The notes beneath the pieces are model-generated. The model was not told where the DNA came from. It made no database searches and saw only the letters and a program-made list of their open reading frames with translations. A stretch of 64,000 bases of DNA from Argopecten irradians (taxonomy: Eukaryota; Mollusca; Bivalvia; Pectinida; Pectinidae). Shown piece by piece: positions 24,958 through 36,235 of this stretch. Where the stretch lies: assembly GCF_041381155.1 (NCBI RefSeq), contig NC_091135.1, positions 71,576,888 to 71,640,887 of the forward strand, in the 5' to 3' direction. Numbering within the stretch: position 1 is the first letter of the stretch; every line of letters starts with the position of its first letter. Made by a program: the position numbers and the translations under genes.

Positions 24958-25430
24958 CTAAAACAACAAAACGTAACTTGTACAAAAACCAGTTTGGTTC
25001 CAATCCAGCAGGCGGAAAGTTCTTTCTGAAATTGAATATACAATATGCCTCATCTACAGTTATCGAACTAGAGCTTCCAATGCACGGTATTAGACAATTC
25101 TGTCATTAATTATCTGTGATCTCCAATGAGCGACTAATGGCTTGCAAAAATAATGCCAATGCCACACAATAAGGTATTTCTTATAAATAAATTACATTGA
25201 TTCCTTTCTTCGAAATGTTCCCAGCTTGATATTTCACCAGTGCTACCAACGGTGAGATCACAATCACAGATTTGATCAGACCCTAAGTTTCAAACTAGGG
25301 GAGATAAACTTGTGAAGAACTCGGTTTAGAAAGTCTTATCAACTATGGCGTGCCGAACGTTGCAAAATTCAATAAGTAAATACATTTGTGCAAAGAAAAA
25401 TGTTGTATATCGTTATATGTGTTCAATATT
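24958..25430. other. Non-coding stretch, nothing recognised
   Basis: No gene, RNA or repeat could be supported. Confidence 0.4.
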
Positions 25431-25435
25431 TTTAA

Positions 25436-25592
25436 TTTGTGTGTGTGAAAAATATATGTGTGTAATTTTTGGTTATATTTGTGTGTGAAAAAATGGTTTG
25501 TGTGTGAAAAAATATATTTATGTGTGATTTTTGTTTTACATTTGTGTGTGAAAAAAATTCTTTGTGTGTGTGAAAAATATATTTGTTTGTAA
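25436..25592. repeat. Degenerate TTTGTGTGTGAAAAA tandem repeat
   Basis: About five irregular copies of TTTGTGTGTGAAAAAAT-like units separated by ATATAT or TGGTTT pieces. It is simple low-complexity DNA next to the 41-bp array. Confidence 0.7.
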
Positions 25593-25627
25593 TTCTTTTA
25601 TAGTCTCTGATATTTATGGACGGGGAA

Positions 25628-26442
25628 ACTCAGTGATGTAAGTTATATAATGTTTGATGGTACGGGTACAGTCAGGGATGTAAGTTATATATGTTGTATA
25701 GCACGGGTACAGTCAGGGATGTAGGTTATATATGTTGTATAGTACGGGTACAGTCAGGGATGTAAGTTATATATGTCTTATAGCACGGGTACAGTCAGAG
25801 ATGCAAGTTATACACGTTTGATAGTACGGGTACAGTCAGGGATGTAAGTTATATATGTTGTATAGTACGGGTACAGTCAGGGATGTAAGTTATATATGTC
25901 TTATAGCACGGGTACAGTCAGGGATGTGAGTTATATATGTTGTACAGCACGGGTACAGTCAGGGATGTAAGTTATATTTGTTGTATAGCACGGGTACAGT
26001 CAGGGATGTAAGTTATATATGTTGTATAGTACGGGTACAGTCAGGGATGTAAGTTATATATGTTGAACAGTACGGGTACAGTCAGGGATGTAAGTTATAT
26101 ATGTTGTACAGCACAAGTACAGTCAGGGATGTAAGTTATATATGTTGTATAGAACGGGTACAGTTAGGGATGTAAGTTATATTTGTTGTATAGCACGGGT
26201 ACAGTCAGGGATGTAAGTTATATATGTTGTATAGTACGGGTACAGTCAGGGATGTAAGTTATATATGTTGTACAGCACAAGTACAGTCAGGGATGTAAGT
26301 TATATATGTTGTATAGAACGGGTACAGTTAGGGATGTAAGTTATATTTGTTGTATAGCACGGGTACAGTCAGGGATGTAAGTTATATATGTTGTATAGAA
26401 CGGGTACAGTCAGGGATGTAAGTTATATAGGTTGTATCACAG
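25628..26442 (-). repeat. 41-bp minisatellite in reverse orientation, about 20 copies
   Basis: Units of ACGGGTACAGTCAGGGATGT followed by AAGTTATATATGTTGTATAG are the reverse complement of the 9.55-10.87 kb array. Period is 40-41 bp. Variants such as CACAAGTACAG and ACAGTTAGGG recur two or three units apart, which suggests block duplication within the array. Confidence 0.9.
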
Positions 26443-26452
26443 GTGTTCGTTT

Positions 26453-27451
26453 CTTATATAGGTATAAGTATAATACTGGGTCAAGGTCTATAACTCGGCC
26501 GGCCATATAACAGTACCCAATTTCAGAAAAAGTATGATTATTAACTAACCGTATAGGATATGATAATAGGAATACTCTCAATCGACAACCAGATAATTTA
26601 TCTTTAATTTGGTATATGATACAATATATATCATGCCGTATAAATGTCACTAGGTATCCAGAAACATCGGAAAACAGCCAGATTTCAACTGGTCGGACAC
26701 TGGTGTCCTCCGATAAACACGCCAGTGGTCTAATGGGTAGCTCAAAAACCACTGCATGTCAACACTTCAGCGTCATAAGAATGAAAGTTTGGTAGAAAAC
26801 AAACTTACCGGTTAGTAAATCCATGGATAAATATCATCCATTTGCCTAACGTAGCCCTTTGAAATTTCCGATTGAAAAATTTATGTCTCTAGCCGCCATG
26901 TAAGTATGTGTGCAGTAGATTTGTTTTGTCGGCGTTGATTGGCTCTCGGAAATTAATTGACCAATCAACGCCGAGAAAACAAATGTACTACACACATATC
27001 AACATGACGGCTAGAGACACACATTTTTTCAATCGGAAATTTCAAAAGGCTGTATTGAGCATATGGATGGTATATAAATAAAAACTAACAGCGGTAAGTT
27101 TGTTTTTTTACCAAACTTTAATTCCTATGAAGCTGAAATGTTGACATGCAGTGGTTTTTGAGCTACCTATTAGAGCCCTGGCGTGTTTATCGGAGGACAC
27201 CACAGTGTCCGACCAGTTGAAATCTGGCTGTTTTCCGATGTTTCTGGATACCTAGTGACATTTATACGGCATGATATATATTGTATCATATACCAAATTA
27301 AAGATAAATTATCTGGTTGTCGATTGAGAGTATTCCTATTATCATATCCTATACGGTTGGTTAATAATCATAATTTTTCTGAAATTGGGTAGTGTTATAT
27401 GGCCGGCCGAGTTATAGACCTTGACCCAGTATTATACTTATACTTATATAG
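26453..27451. mobile_element. 1-kb foldback element (near-complete palindrome)
   Basis: The segment reads almost the same on both strands about a centre near 26951. Outer ends are TATAAGTATAATACTGGGTC and its reverse complement. The GGCGTTGATTGG / CCAATCAACGCC pair (26931-26942 / 26961-26972) flanks an 18-bp loop. Arms are about 490 bp with small differences (for example a 26.8-kb stretch that is shortened on the right). It is non-coding: the mirrored 109- and 69-codon frames are by-products of the palindrome. It splits the 41-bp minisatellite, so it inserted after that array formed. Confidence 0.75.
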
Positions 27452-27650
27452 CACGGGTACAGTCAAGGATGTAAGTTATACACGTTGTATAGTACATATT
27501 TAGACAAAGATTTAATTTCTATATGTTGTATAGTATGGGTACAGCTAAGCATGTAAGTTATATAGGTTGTACAGTGCGGATACAGTCAGGGATGTAAGTA
27601 ATTTATGTTGTATAGTAAGGGTACAATCAGGGATGTAAATAATGCCATTC
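27452..27650 (-). repeat. Distal part of the reverse 41-bp minisatellite
   Basis: About five diverged units (CACGGGTACAGTCAAGGATG, ATGGGTACAGCTAAGCATG and so on) continue the array beyond the foldback element. Confidence 0.75.
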
Positions 27651-27760
27651 GAATGCACCGAAATAGTCTAGTAACTGACATCCGGTACGACCGCGGCCGT
27701 CCGGTACCAGCAGTGATACGGCTACAGTCACGGATGCGCCTGACAGCCCCTACTCGTGTT
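27640..27760 (-). repeat. Head segment of the 41-bp minisatellite family (copy 2)
   Basis: Read on the minus strand it repeats, with divergence, the series GGGGCTGTCAG, CATCCGTGACTGTA, GGTACCGGACGGC and CGTACCGGATGT that precedes the array at 9085-9205. Confidence 0.5.
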
Positions 27761-28045
27761 GTTAAGTAAACTCTGGACCCCTGTGACCTTGAACGTATGA
27801 AGACTCTTGTCATTTTGGTTATTGTTGAGTCATTTAAATTTTTGAACATATTTGACTCATGTGACCTTGAGTATGGGTCAATGTCATTCCTAGTATCTGA
27901 CTTTATAGCCCATCCCCTGGACATCTTATATATGAAATATGAAGATCCTAGACCTTACAGAACTTCAGGAAAAAAGTTTTCAAGTTTATTGTTAAAAACA
28001 GACCTTTAACATTTGATCCTTACCGAAAACCGGAAGTTGCCATTT
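27761..28045. other. Non-coding stretch between repeat elements
   Basis: It contains CTGTGACCTTGA and CATGTGACCTTGAGTATGG motifs common in mollusc intergenic repeats. No supportable gene. Confidence 0.35.
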
Positions 28046-29697
28046 TTAGCCCACCATCATCAGATGGTGGGCTATTCAAATCGCCTTTCGTCCGTGGTCC
28101 GTCGTCCGTCCTTCCGTCCGTCCGTTAACAATTCTTGTTACCGCTACTTCTCAGAAAGTATGAAAGGGATCTTTTTCAAATTTGATCTGTAGGTTCCCCT
28201 AGGGCCCTAGTTGTGCATATTGCATTTTTGGACCGATCGGTCAACAAGATGGCCGCCAGGCAGCCATCTTGGATTTTGATAGTTAAAGTTTGTTACTGCT
28301 ATTTCTCAGAAAGTACCAAAGGGATCTGTCTCAAATTTCATTTGCAGGTTCCCCTAGGGCCCTAGTTGTGCATATTGTATTTTTGGACTGATCGGTCTAC
28401 AAAATGGCTGCCAGGCAGCCATCTTGGATTTTGAGAGTTAAAGTTTGTTACCGCTATTTCTCAGAAAGTACTGAAGGGATCTTTCTCAAATTTCATATGT
28501 AGGTTGCCCTAGGGCCCTAGTTGTGTTTATTGTATTTTGGGACTGATCGGTCTACAAAATGGCTGCCAGGCAGCCATCTTGGGTTTTGATAGTTAAAGTT
28601 TGTTACCGCTATTTCTCAGAAAGTACTGAAGGGATATTTCTCAAATTTCATATGTAGGTTCCCCTAGGGCCCTAGTTGTGCATATTGCATTTTTGGACCG
28701 ATCAGACAACAAGATGGCCACCAGGCCGCCATCTTGGATTTTGACAATTGAAGTTTGTTACCGCTATTTCTCAAAAAGTTATGAAGGGATCTGTCTCAAA
28801 TTTCGTGTGCAGGTTCCCTAGGTCCCTAGTTGTGCATATTGCATTTTGGGACCAATTGGCCAACAAGATGGCCTCCCGGCAACCATCTTGGATTTTGATA
28901 GTTAAAGTTTGTTACCGCTATTTCTCAGAAAGTAATAAAGGGATATGTCTCAAATTTTATGTGCATGTTCCCCTAGAGGTCTTGTTGTGCATACAGCATT
29001 TTCGGACTGATCGATGAACAAGATGGCCGACAGGCCGCCATCTTGGATTTTGATAGTTGAAATTTGTTACCGCTATTTCTTAGAAAGTACAGAAAGGATC
29101 TGTCTCAAATTGTATTTGAAGGTTCCTCTAGGTCCCTAGTTGTGCATATTGCATATTGGGACCGATCGGTGAACAAGATGGCCGACAGGCAGCCATCTTG
29201 GATTTTGGTAATTGAAGTATTATTACCACTATTTCTCAGAAAGTACTGAAATAATCTGTCTCAAATTTCATGTGCAGGTTCCCCTAGGTCCCTAGTTGTG
29301 CATATTGCATTTTCAGACCATTCGGTGGAAAAGATGGCCGATAGGCCGCCATCTTGGAATTTGATTATTGAAGTTTGTTACTGCTATTTCTCTGAAAGTA
29401 CTGAAACGATCTGTCTCAAATTTCATATTTAGGTTCCCCTAGGACCTTAGTTGTGCATATATATTGCATTTTGGGACCAATTGCTGAACAAGATGGCCAA
29501 CAGGTAGCCATCTTGGATTTTGATAATTGAAGTTTGTTACTGCCATATATCTCGGTAAGTAATGAAAGGATCTTTCTCAAATTTTATATGAAGTTTGTAG
29601 TAAAAGTTTGAAAAGCTGAGAAAAGATCCATCTTTCCATTGTCAGACGTAGATCATTCTTTGGTGGGCGCCAAGATCCCTCTGGGATCTCTTGTTTG
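28046..29697 (-). mobile_element. Helentron/pearl-like element with a ~155-bp tandem core (copy 2)
   Basis: On the minus strand it runs from CAAACAAGAGATCCCAGAGG to the hairpin AGCCCACCATC/GATGGTGGGCT and CTAA, the same ends as copy 1 at 4294-6282. It has about nine core units (palindromic AAGATGGCCGCC...GGCAGCCATCTTGG near 28250, 28402, 28558, 28713, 28867 and onward). The GTCCGTCC-type tract is next to the hairpin end. Copy number of the core differs from copy 1 (about nine versus eleven). Open frames within it are repeat artefacts. Confidence 0.65.
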
Positions 29698-30174
29698 TAA
29701 TAACATGTAGAGAGAAAAAGTTTACGCTTAAGATTATCTGCAAAAAATATTATTGGATGAAATCTGTGAAAAGAACTGTTAATGAGTTATAAGCATTTTT
29801 AAATTTTAAGATATGACGTCATAGCGGCCATTTTTTTTTCGCAAAATCAAAAAAATAAAAATTTGTGAACTTTGTGACCCCATAGCGAACTTTTTTTTTG
29901 ACCTTTGACCTAATTGCTGTAATTGAATAAAAGTTAGTCTTTTATACGATCTACATAAAACATCAAAAATATTTGCTGTATCTTAAACGGTGTTTGAGTT
30001 ATGGCTGTTTTAAACTTTGTAGGTATGACGTCATGGCGGCCATCTTGGATTTTTGACCTACTTAAAAATGTTGCGGTCACCCCTTCAACTCATGCCATAC
30101 AATATAACAATAAGGCCATTGGCATACTTCTTACCATTTTGAAGATCTTTTGGACACAAAAAAGTGTAGAATTA
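29698..30174. other. Non-coding stretch
   Basis: It contains a repeated ATGACGTCAT(A/G)GCGGCCAT motif at about 29813 and 30025, which resembles a CRE/YY1-like pair within a low-complexity repeat. No gene. Confidence 0.4.
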
Positions 30175-31665
30175 TTAACTTACATTATATATAATAATAA
30201 TAATAATAAAAATACTGTAAGAGATATCTTCATAATTCAAATTGTTCTGAAATCAGAACGATTTTTTAAGTGTTCCAGCAAAATTAATGTAGTGTAACTT
30301 ACTTACTTTTGGAGAAAATCGTCTTTTTGTGTCCCTATTTACCTGATACAAATTTTCACCTGGAAAGTCTTTATCACTACGGTGTTTATTCACGTTGAAA
30401 ACAAGCGTTCTGACGCCCTTCGCGGGTTAAGTTCATTTTACGAATTTAAAATCAATAAAAGGAGCGGAACAATATCAAGAAACAATGCTTTTTCAGCTCT
30501 AATATCGACATTAGTCGGGCACAAAACCCGATATCGGATAATAAGAATTTCCTGTAATAGTTGCAATAGGAAAATATTACGATGTCAGTAAATAAATGTT
30601 TAATTTCTTTCGTTTGATTCAATTTCTAAATTTGTTGACTTGATCCCCAACATTCCAGTGACGTCACTTTTAGTAGGAGTGAATAAAACAGCAGTCAGTC
30701 CCGCCAAACAGTGACGTCACAATCACCGGAATGACGTCGCTTACATAATTCTCACGGTAGTAAAAAGGAGTACACACTCATTCGGTTTAGTGAATGCAAC
30801 TTTTCTTGATCGTCAAAGAAGCGTTTCGCTTTGAGCGAAATCGTGTAAATAACAGACAATTTGTTTTCGTTTTGAATACCATCTTCTGTATGTATAATGA
30901 AAAAGTTACAGGATAAACAGAATACCCGGTAACTATCTTACAATACAAGTTTTATTTTGGTGTCGACAAGGAAAACAGAGATGACTCTGCAAAACCTTCT
31001 CATCTATCTCATCGCAAAAAACGATAGCAGCATCGATATTAATTATAGCAAACAAAAAATGTCCAACGTTGAAAATATTGCAAGTACATTCATTATTTAC
31101 ATAAACCAGTAATTAGAATAATCATTTATTTCATCTAGACTAAATAATTTGCGAATCCCATACACCGCCTGCAAGGAGACGACCTTGGCCTATCGCTACC
31201 CACGATGCTCTCGATCGTGGTCTTATATTATGTAACTTTTCATGGGATATTAAATCTAGATATATCTGTTTTCGACAGTTAAATTTCTATGAACATGTGT
31301 AAAACAAGCAGTCTCAACTGCTATTCCGAGGCCGTAAAATGCAATCTTGATCACCTCAGCCAAAACACAGGGGCACGCAAATTATGACAGAAACGTTTAC
31401 TAGTAATTTGATACGTATGTCATTTTAAAGTATTGGAGACCTTTTGATATGCACGTGTATATATCATGACGTTTCAAGTGGCTGCCCGTATTATTTTTTG
31501 TGAAAAATGAATTATATATATTATATATATGTTATAAAATTCGGTTAGCTTTTTTATTGTCGTTATTGTTATATACACTGTATGTGATATTTAAACGAAA
31601 ACACATATTTTACCTAAGAAGCCAATTATATGTATAATGTAAGTATCGGTTAGCTTGTTACTTAT
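30175..31665 (+). repeat. ~1.4-kb tandem unit, copy 1
   Basis: This unit begins with TACATTATATATAATAATAA. It includes ATCACTACGGTGTTTATTC, GCGTTCTGACGCCCTTCG, a CAGTGACGTCAC/ACGTCGC pair, AAGCGTTTCGCTTTGAGCG, CGCCTGCAAGGAGACG and a CCACGAT...ATCGTGG hairpin. It ends GTAAGTATCGGTTAGCTTGT. A full second copy lies at 39416-40770 and a split one at 31666-32145 plus 38950-39415. Open frames of about 70-98 codons are shared between copies but show no domain, so coding is doubtful. Confidence 0.7.
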
Positions 31666-32145
31666 TACTTACATAATATATACTAATAATAATAAAAATA
31701 CTGTTAGAGGTATCTTCATGATTCCAACTGTTCCGAAATCAGAATGATTTTTTTAGTGTTCCAGCAAAATTAATGTATTTTATTTTTCTTACTTTTTAAG
31801 AAAATCAACTTTTTATGTCCCTGTTCCCCCGATGCAAAAATTCACTTGGAAGGTCTTTATCACTACGGTGTTGATTCCGGTTGAAGCGTTCTGACGCCCT
31901 TCGAATTTGCGAATTCAAACTCAACAAAAGTAGCGGAACAATATCAATAAACCAGATATTTTCAGCACTAATATCGAGATTAATCAGGCATAGAATTCGA
32001 TACCAGGTAATAAGAATTTCCTGTAACAGTTGCGATATGAAAATATTGCGATGTGAGTAAATAAATGATTAATTTCTTTATTCTGATTACCATTTCTAAA
32101 TTTGACGATTTGATCCCGAACATTCCAATGACGTCACTTTTTAGT
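31666..32145 (+). repeat. ~1.4-kb tandem unit, copy 2, left part
   Basis: It matches the first third of copy 1 (AATACTGTTAGAGGTATCTT, GGTCTTTATCACTACGGTGT, TTCTGACGCCCTTCG). Homology ends abruptly near 32145 in ATGACGTCACTTTTTAGT. The right part resumes at about 38950, with some 280 bp of the unit missing. Confidence 0.65.
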
Positions 32146-32651
32146 CCTCTATGAGCCCGGGTGATTCGACCTTGCAAGCTGAGGTTTTGAAGGATTGAAT
32201 AAGCATTCTTTTGTGGTATTATGGTGGCAATTTGCACTCATATACAGCTTAACATAGTTTGAAATAATAGTGTTACTTTATCCTGAAACATTTCATTATT
32301 TAAACGTCACTTTGACAAAAAGAAAAAGAAACAGTAGGCCTACGTAAACTACAATGTAAATCTTACAGCGTTTGTGGATACAATGCTTCGTTTAGTAGAT
32401 GAAATTCATGAAATATTGCACAAAAACATCATTAACATGCCTCTGAAACATATAATTAATTATTTGAATTGAACATGTTTGACATTGTGTGTAAAAAAAT
32501 CTATTTTGGTCTTTCGCCGTCGAAAACCGATGAAACCGCGGTACCACTGGGTTCTTCTTCTTCTTATGTGTACGGGACGCCGTCAAAGTATGACGATTAT
32601 GTCACGGGGGACCTGTAGGGGTGCAAGGGTGTGAAAGGATTAGATTTGTGA

Positions 32652-32670
32652 TTTTTTTTTTTTTTTTTTT
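32652..32670 (-). other. Poly(A) tail of non-LTR element 2
   Basis: A run of 19 T on the plus strand lies 28 bases beyond the reverse transcriptase stop codon (minus strand). It marks the 3' end of the element and implies a very short 3' untranslated region. Confidence 0.7.
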
Positions 32671-32698
32671 AGTATATAGATAAAAGGTGTGTGCAGAA

Positions 32699-33090
32699 CT
32701 ATTTTGTGAGGGCTTCAAGGGCTACGTTGGAAATATGTGCCTTGAAGTCCTCGAGTGTAGTGCATTGTACTGCTGCTACAGGGAGGAGATTCCATTGTGT
32801 TATTGTTTGTGGGAAAAATGAGTATTTGTATGTGTCCTTTGTAGCAGAGATTTGTCTGAAGCAGTGTGGATTGGAGTGTCTGGTTCTGTGGTCTACTGGT
32901 ATGAGTATGGTCTGGTATTTGACGGCAACTATATTGTGTATTATTTTGTAGAAAAGTATCAATCTTGTGTGTAGCCGTCGTGTCTGTAGTGTTGGCCAGT
33001 TGAGTTGATGTATCATGTTTGTAACTGAACTGGTGTCGTGATATTTGTTGTGAACATATCTTGCTGCTGCTCTGCGTGTGTGTTTTTTCT
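32699..33090 (-). pseudogene. C-terminal part of the RT protein of element 2, in a shifted frame
   Basis: The frame 33016-32699 (MIHQLNWPTLQTRRL...FFPQTITQWNLLP...LEALTK) is the conserved C-terminal region that follows the RT in CR1-like ORF2 proteins. It is out of frame with the upstream RT segment. The join lies in the A/AC-rich run at about 33075-33089, where a +1 shift restores the sense. It ends in TAG at 32699-32701. Confidence 0.7.
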
Positions 33091-34481
33091 ATCTGTTGAA
33101 TTTGGTGTGTGTTGTGGGGGTCCCATATGGAAGAGCAGTATTCCAGTTTGGGTCGAACTAGTGCTTTGTATGCGTGTGCTTTTATGTGTGGTGAATTAAT
33201 TTTTAAGTTGCGCTTTAAAAACCCTAGTGATCTGTTTGCATTTGCGGTGATATTATTTATGTGCATGTCCCATTTTAGTTTTTTTTGTAGTGTTAGTCCT
33301 AGATATTTGCTTGAGTTTACTTGCTCGAGTGTGTGATTGTGGAGTGTGTAGTTGTGGTGTATTTTGTTGCGTTTTGGTGTAACACTGATTATGTTGCATT
33401 TATCTGGGTGAAATTTCATTAGCCAGTCTGTTTCCCATTGTGCTGCTGCGTCCAGATCTTTCTGTAGTTTTATTGTGTCGTCTTTGTTGTTTATTGTTTT
33501 GTATATAATACTGTCGTCTGCGAATAATCTTAGTGTGCTGTACTGCATGTATTGATGGAAATCGTTAATGTATATGAGAAACAGAATTGGACCCAAACAT
33601 GTTCCTTGAGGGACTCCTGAAGTTACTTGTATTTTATTTGATTGTTTTCCCTCAAGTACTACTGTTTGGGTGCGTTGTGAGAGAAAGTCTGTGATCCATT
33701 TGTGTGTGTTGCCTGTTATGCCGTAGTATTTTAATTTGTATTGTAGGCGTTTGTGTGGGACTTTGTCAAAGGCTTTGGCAAAGTCCATGATAATAATGTC
33801 TGTCTGTTTGTTGCTGTTATTATTGTTTGCGAGGTCGTGTATGAATGTAGCAAGTTGTGTCTCGCATGATCTGGATGATCTGAAGCCGTGTTGTAAGTTG
33901 TATAATATGTTGTTGTTCTCCAGATGTGACATTGTGGCGCTTGTAATGATATGTTCCATGAGTTTGCATGTGATACAGGTGAGTGATATGGGTCTGTAGT
34001 TAGTGGGGTTGTATCTGTCGCCTTTCTTGTATATGGGGTTAACGTTTGCGTGTTTCCAATCTGTTGGTAATGTGCCTGTATTTATTAGTGAGTAAGTGAA
34101 AAGTTTGGTAAGTATGGGTGCTGTTATGTCCCTAAGTTCTTTTAGTAGTCTGCCGTGTATATTGTCTGGTCCTGTTGCTTTGTGTGGGTTGATGTTTTTG
34201 AGGAGGTTATCTATTCCTTGTTGTGTTATGTTTATTTCAGGCATGACTGGGTGTGGTGATGGTCCTTTATCTGGTATGGGGTGATCCTGTTCTGTTGTGA
34301 AGGCTGATTTAAATTGTTCATTTAGTATGTTTGCCTTACAAGTGGTGTCTGTCATTAGGTGTCCATCCTTTCTTAGTGCTGTGATATCTGTGTTCTCTTT
34401 TCTTGTTGTTTTGATGTATGAGAATAATTTTTTGGGGTTGTATTTTCTTCTTTTTTTGTGGTGACTCTTGTTGTTGCTCAT
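33091..34481 (-). pseudogene. Reverse transcriptase segment of non-LTR element 2
   Basis: This covers residues 1 to about 460 of the frame starting at 34481. RT motifs are NPHKATGPDNI, NYRPISLTCI (161-170), MDFAKAFDKVP (Asp233), SGVPQGTCLGP and LRLFADDS (Asp322-Asp323). All catalytic aspartates are present. The frame is offset by +1 from the upstream endonuclease segment, with the shift mapping to a T7 run (A7 on the sense strand) at 34451-34457. This fits a homopolymer indel. Downstream of residue about 460 the frame loses the family sequence, which continues in another frame at 33090-32699. Confidence 0.8.
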
Positions 34482-36192
34482 CTATTGGTAGGTCTTTTAT
34501 CATTTTTTCTATGTAGTTTAGATATGCATTTCTAGTGCGTTTTTGTAGTTCTGATTTGCATGCTTTGTATTTCTGTTTGAGCTCTTGGTCTTGTTTGTTT
34601 TTGTTCTGTACGTGTAATTTTTTACAATTCTTCATGAGTTGACGGATGGGTTTTGTTATCCATGGTAGTTTAGATTTGTATGTGATGTGTTTTTTTGGTA
34701 TGTTTTTATCTACTGAGTCATTAAGTGTGTTCTTAAAAAGGTTCCAGAGGTCATCTATTGTTTGGTTTGTTGGTTCGTCCAGTTTCGTGTTGATGTGGGT
34801 CAGGTCATTTCTAATATTGTCCCAGTTAGCTTTACCGTATAGGGGGATGTCCCTGGGCTGCTTCCTAATTTTCTTGAGTCGCACGTCAATTTCAGTGAAT
34901 ATGATGTCATGATCAGCTTTCCCTATGGGTGGTGATGTTTCAGTCTTGTTGACAATTGAAGGGCGGTTTGTTAGTGTTAGGTCAAGAATGTGGTCACCTC
35001 TAGTTGTGTTGGTAGTCATTTGTGTGAGAGAGTTGTCGTCTATGATATCAAGTAGCTGTTGGTGAAGTTTTGTGTCTGTTTTACCTGGAATTGTTGTGTT
35101 GTTTTGCCAATCTATGTGTGGTAAGTTGAAATCTCCGCTAATGAAAGTAATTGTGTTGTTGTTATGTCCTAGTCTTTTCATGGAGATTTCTAATTGGTCA
35201 AGTGAATGTCCTTTGTCTGAGGGTGGTCTGTAGTACGATCCTATTGTGAGGTTATGTGAGTTTGCCATGGAGATGTTGATGAAAATGGATTCGTTATCGG
35301 TGTCAAGTTCTTGAATTTGTTCTGAGCGGTATTTGTTTGTGACTGCAATTAGTACCCCCCCGTGACTTTGTCCCTTTTTATTCTGTTTGCGGTCTTTCCT
35401 ATATACTGTGTATTCTTGGATCGGGAAGTACTCGTAGGACGATGTTGTGTTGTTTAGCCACGTTTCTGTGCCTATGATGATGTCTGGTTTTAAGGAGTGT
35501 AGTATTTGTTCGAGGTCTGGTTTTTTGTTGGAGATAGATTGGAAGTTAATAGTTGCTATGCGGATTGGCTGGTTGAATTTATTTTTCCTAGTGACATCTT
35601 TGTTGTGTTTGATTGGAGAGGAGGATGCTGTAGGAGGTCCTGGGCTGGTGGGGATGTTCTGCGTGTTAAGGTCTGTATCCGTGTCTAGTTGTGAGAATCT
35701 ATTTGATGTATTTATACTAGTGTTGTTGTCAAATAGTGTAGATGAAAAGTTTGGTAGTCCGCACTGTATGCAATCCCAAGAGACTCCACTGTGGTCCATA
35801 TATTTGAGGAATGAAGGATTCATTCCTTGGCAGTCTACATGGTACCAGGTATTGCACGAATCGCAACATATAGCACTGGATTTCCACGTGACTGCCTTAT
35901 TGCAGGTACCACAGGGGTATCGTGGGGTTCTCGGACCAGGGTTGAGTTCTGTATCTGCAGATATTGAGAGTAGAAGAATGAATATGTATGTACAGCTGGG
36001 TTTAATTGTTTTATGTTTGAGTCTGTGAAGTAGAGATGGATATGCTGCCAGGTAGCAGTGAAGTTGTGTGTGGTCGTAGTTTTGGCTAGGCCTAGGGGAG
36101 AGATTGTGAAGTGTCGAGTGTTTTTTGTCTGTTTGGTGAGTTATCCAATAGGATAGGAGTGATATGGCTAGTGTAAGTGATGTAATCCTCAT
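34451..36192 (-). pseudogene. 5' part of the ORF of element 2: 2A-like motif, PHD finger, endonuclease
   Basis: From Met at 36192: a hydrophobic start (MRITSLTLAISLLSYW), then a second hydrophobic stretch leading into SADTELNPGP at residues 78-87, which fits the DxExNPGP 2A consensus. Next is a PHD zinc finger (Cys94, Cys97, Cys110, Cys113, His118, Cys121, Cys141, Cys144) and a Ser/Thr/Asn-rich linker. An endonuclease domain follows from about residue 209 (IRIATINFQSI, IIIGTETWL, ISGDFNLPHIDW and ADHD in place of the usual SDH). By analogy with known 2A motifs, ribosomes would skip the Gly86-Pro87 bond and release the first 86 residues separately. The frame leaves the family sequence at the homopolymer at 34451-34457, hence the pseudogene label. 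Confidence 0.8.
35932..35955 (-). other. 2A-like ribosome-skipping motif (DTELNPGP)
   Basis: The codons for Asp80-Thr-Glu-Leu-Asn-Pro-Gly-Pro87 match DxExNPGP exactly. The preceding hydrophobic stretch FILLLSISA agrees with the helical upstream context of active 2A peptides. It lies directly before the PHD finger, the same place where 2A-like motifs were reported in sea-urchin non-LTR elements. Activity is not shown by sequence alone. Confidence 0.75.
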
Positions 36193-36235
36193 TGTGTTTG
36201 CTGTATGTGGTTGTCTGTATGCGTAATGTTGTTTA

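Noticed and set aside
26423..27392. Mirrored 109- and 69-codon frames
   Set aside because: They share sequence only because the region is a palindrome. No domain is recognisable.
33109..36028. Plus-strand frames of 60-193 codons across non-LTR element 2
   Set aside because: They are shadows of the minus-strand PHD-endonuclease-RT coding region.
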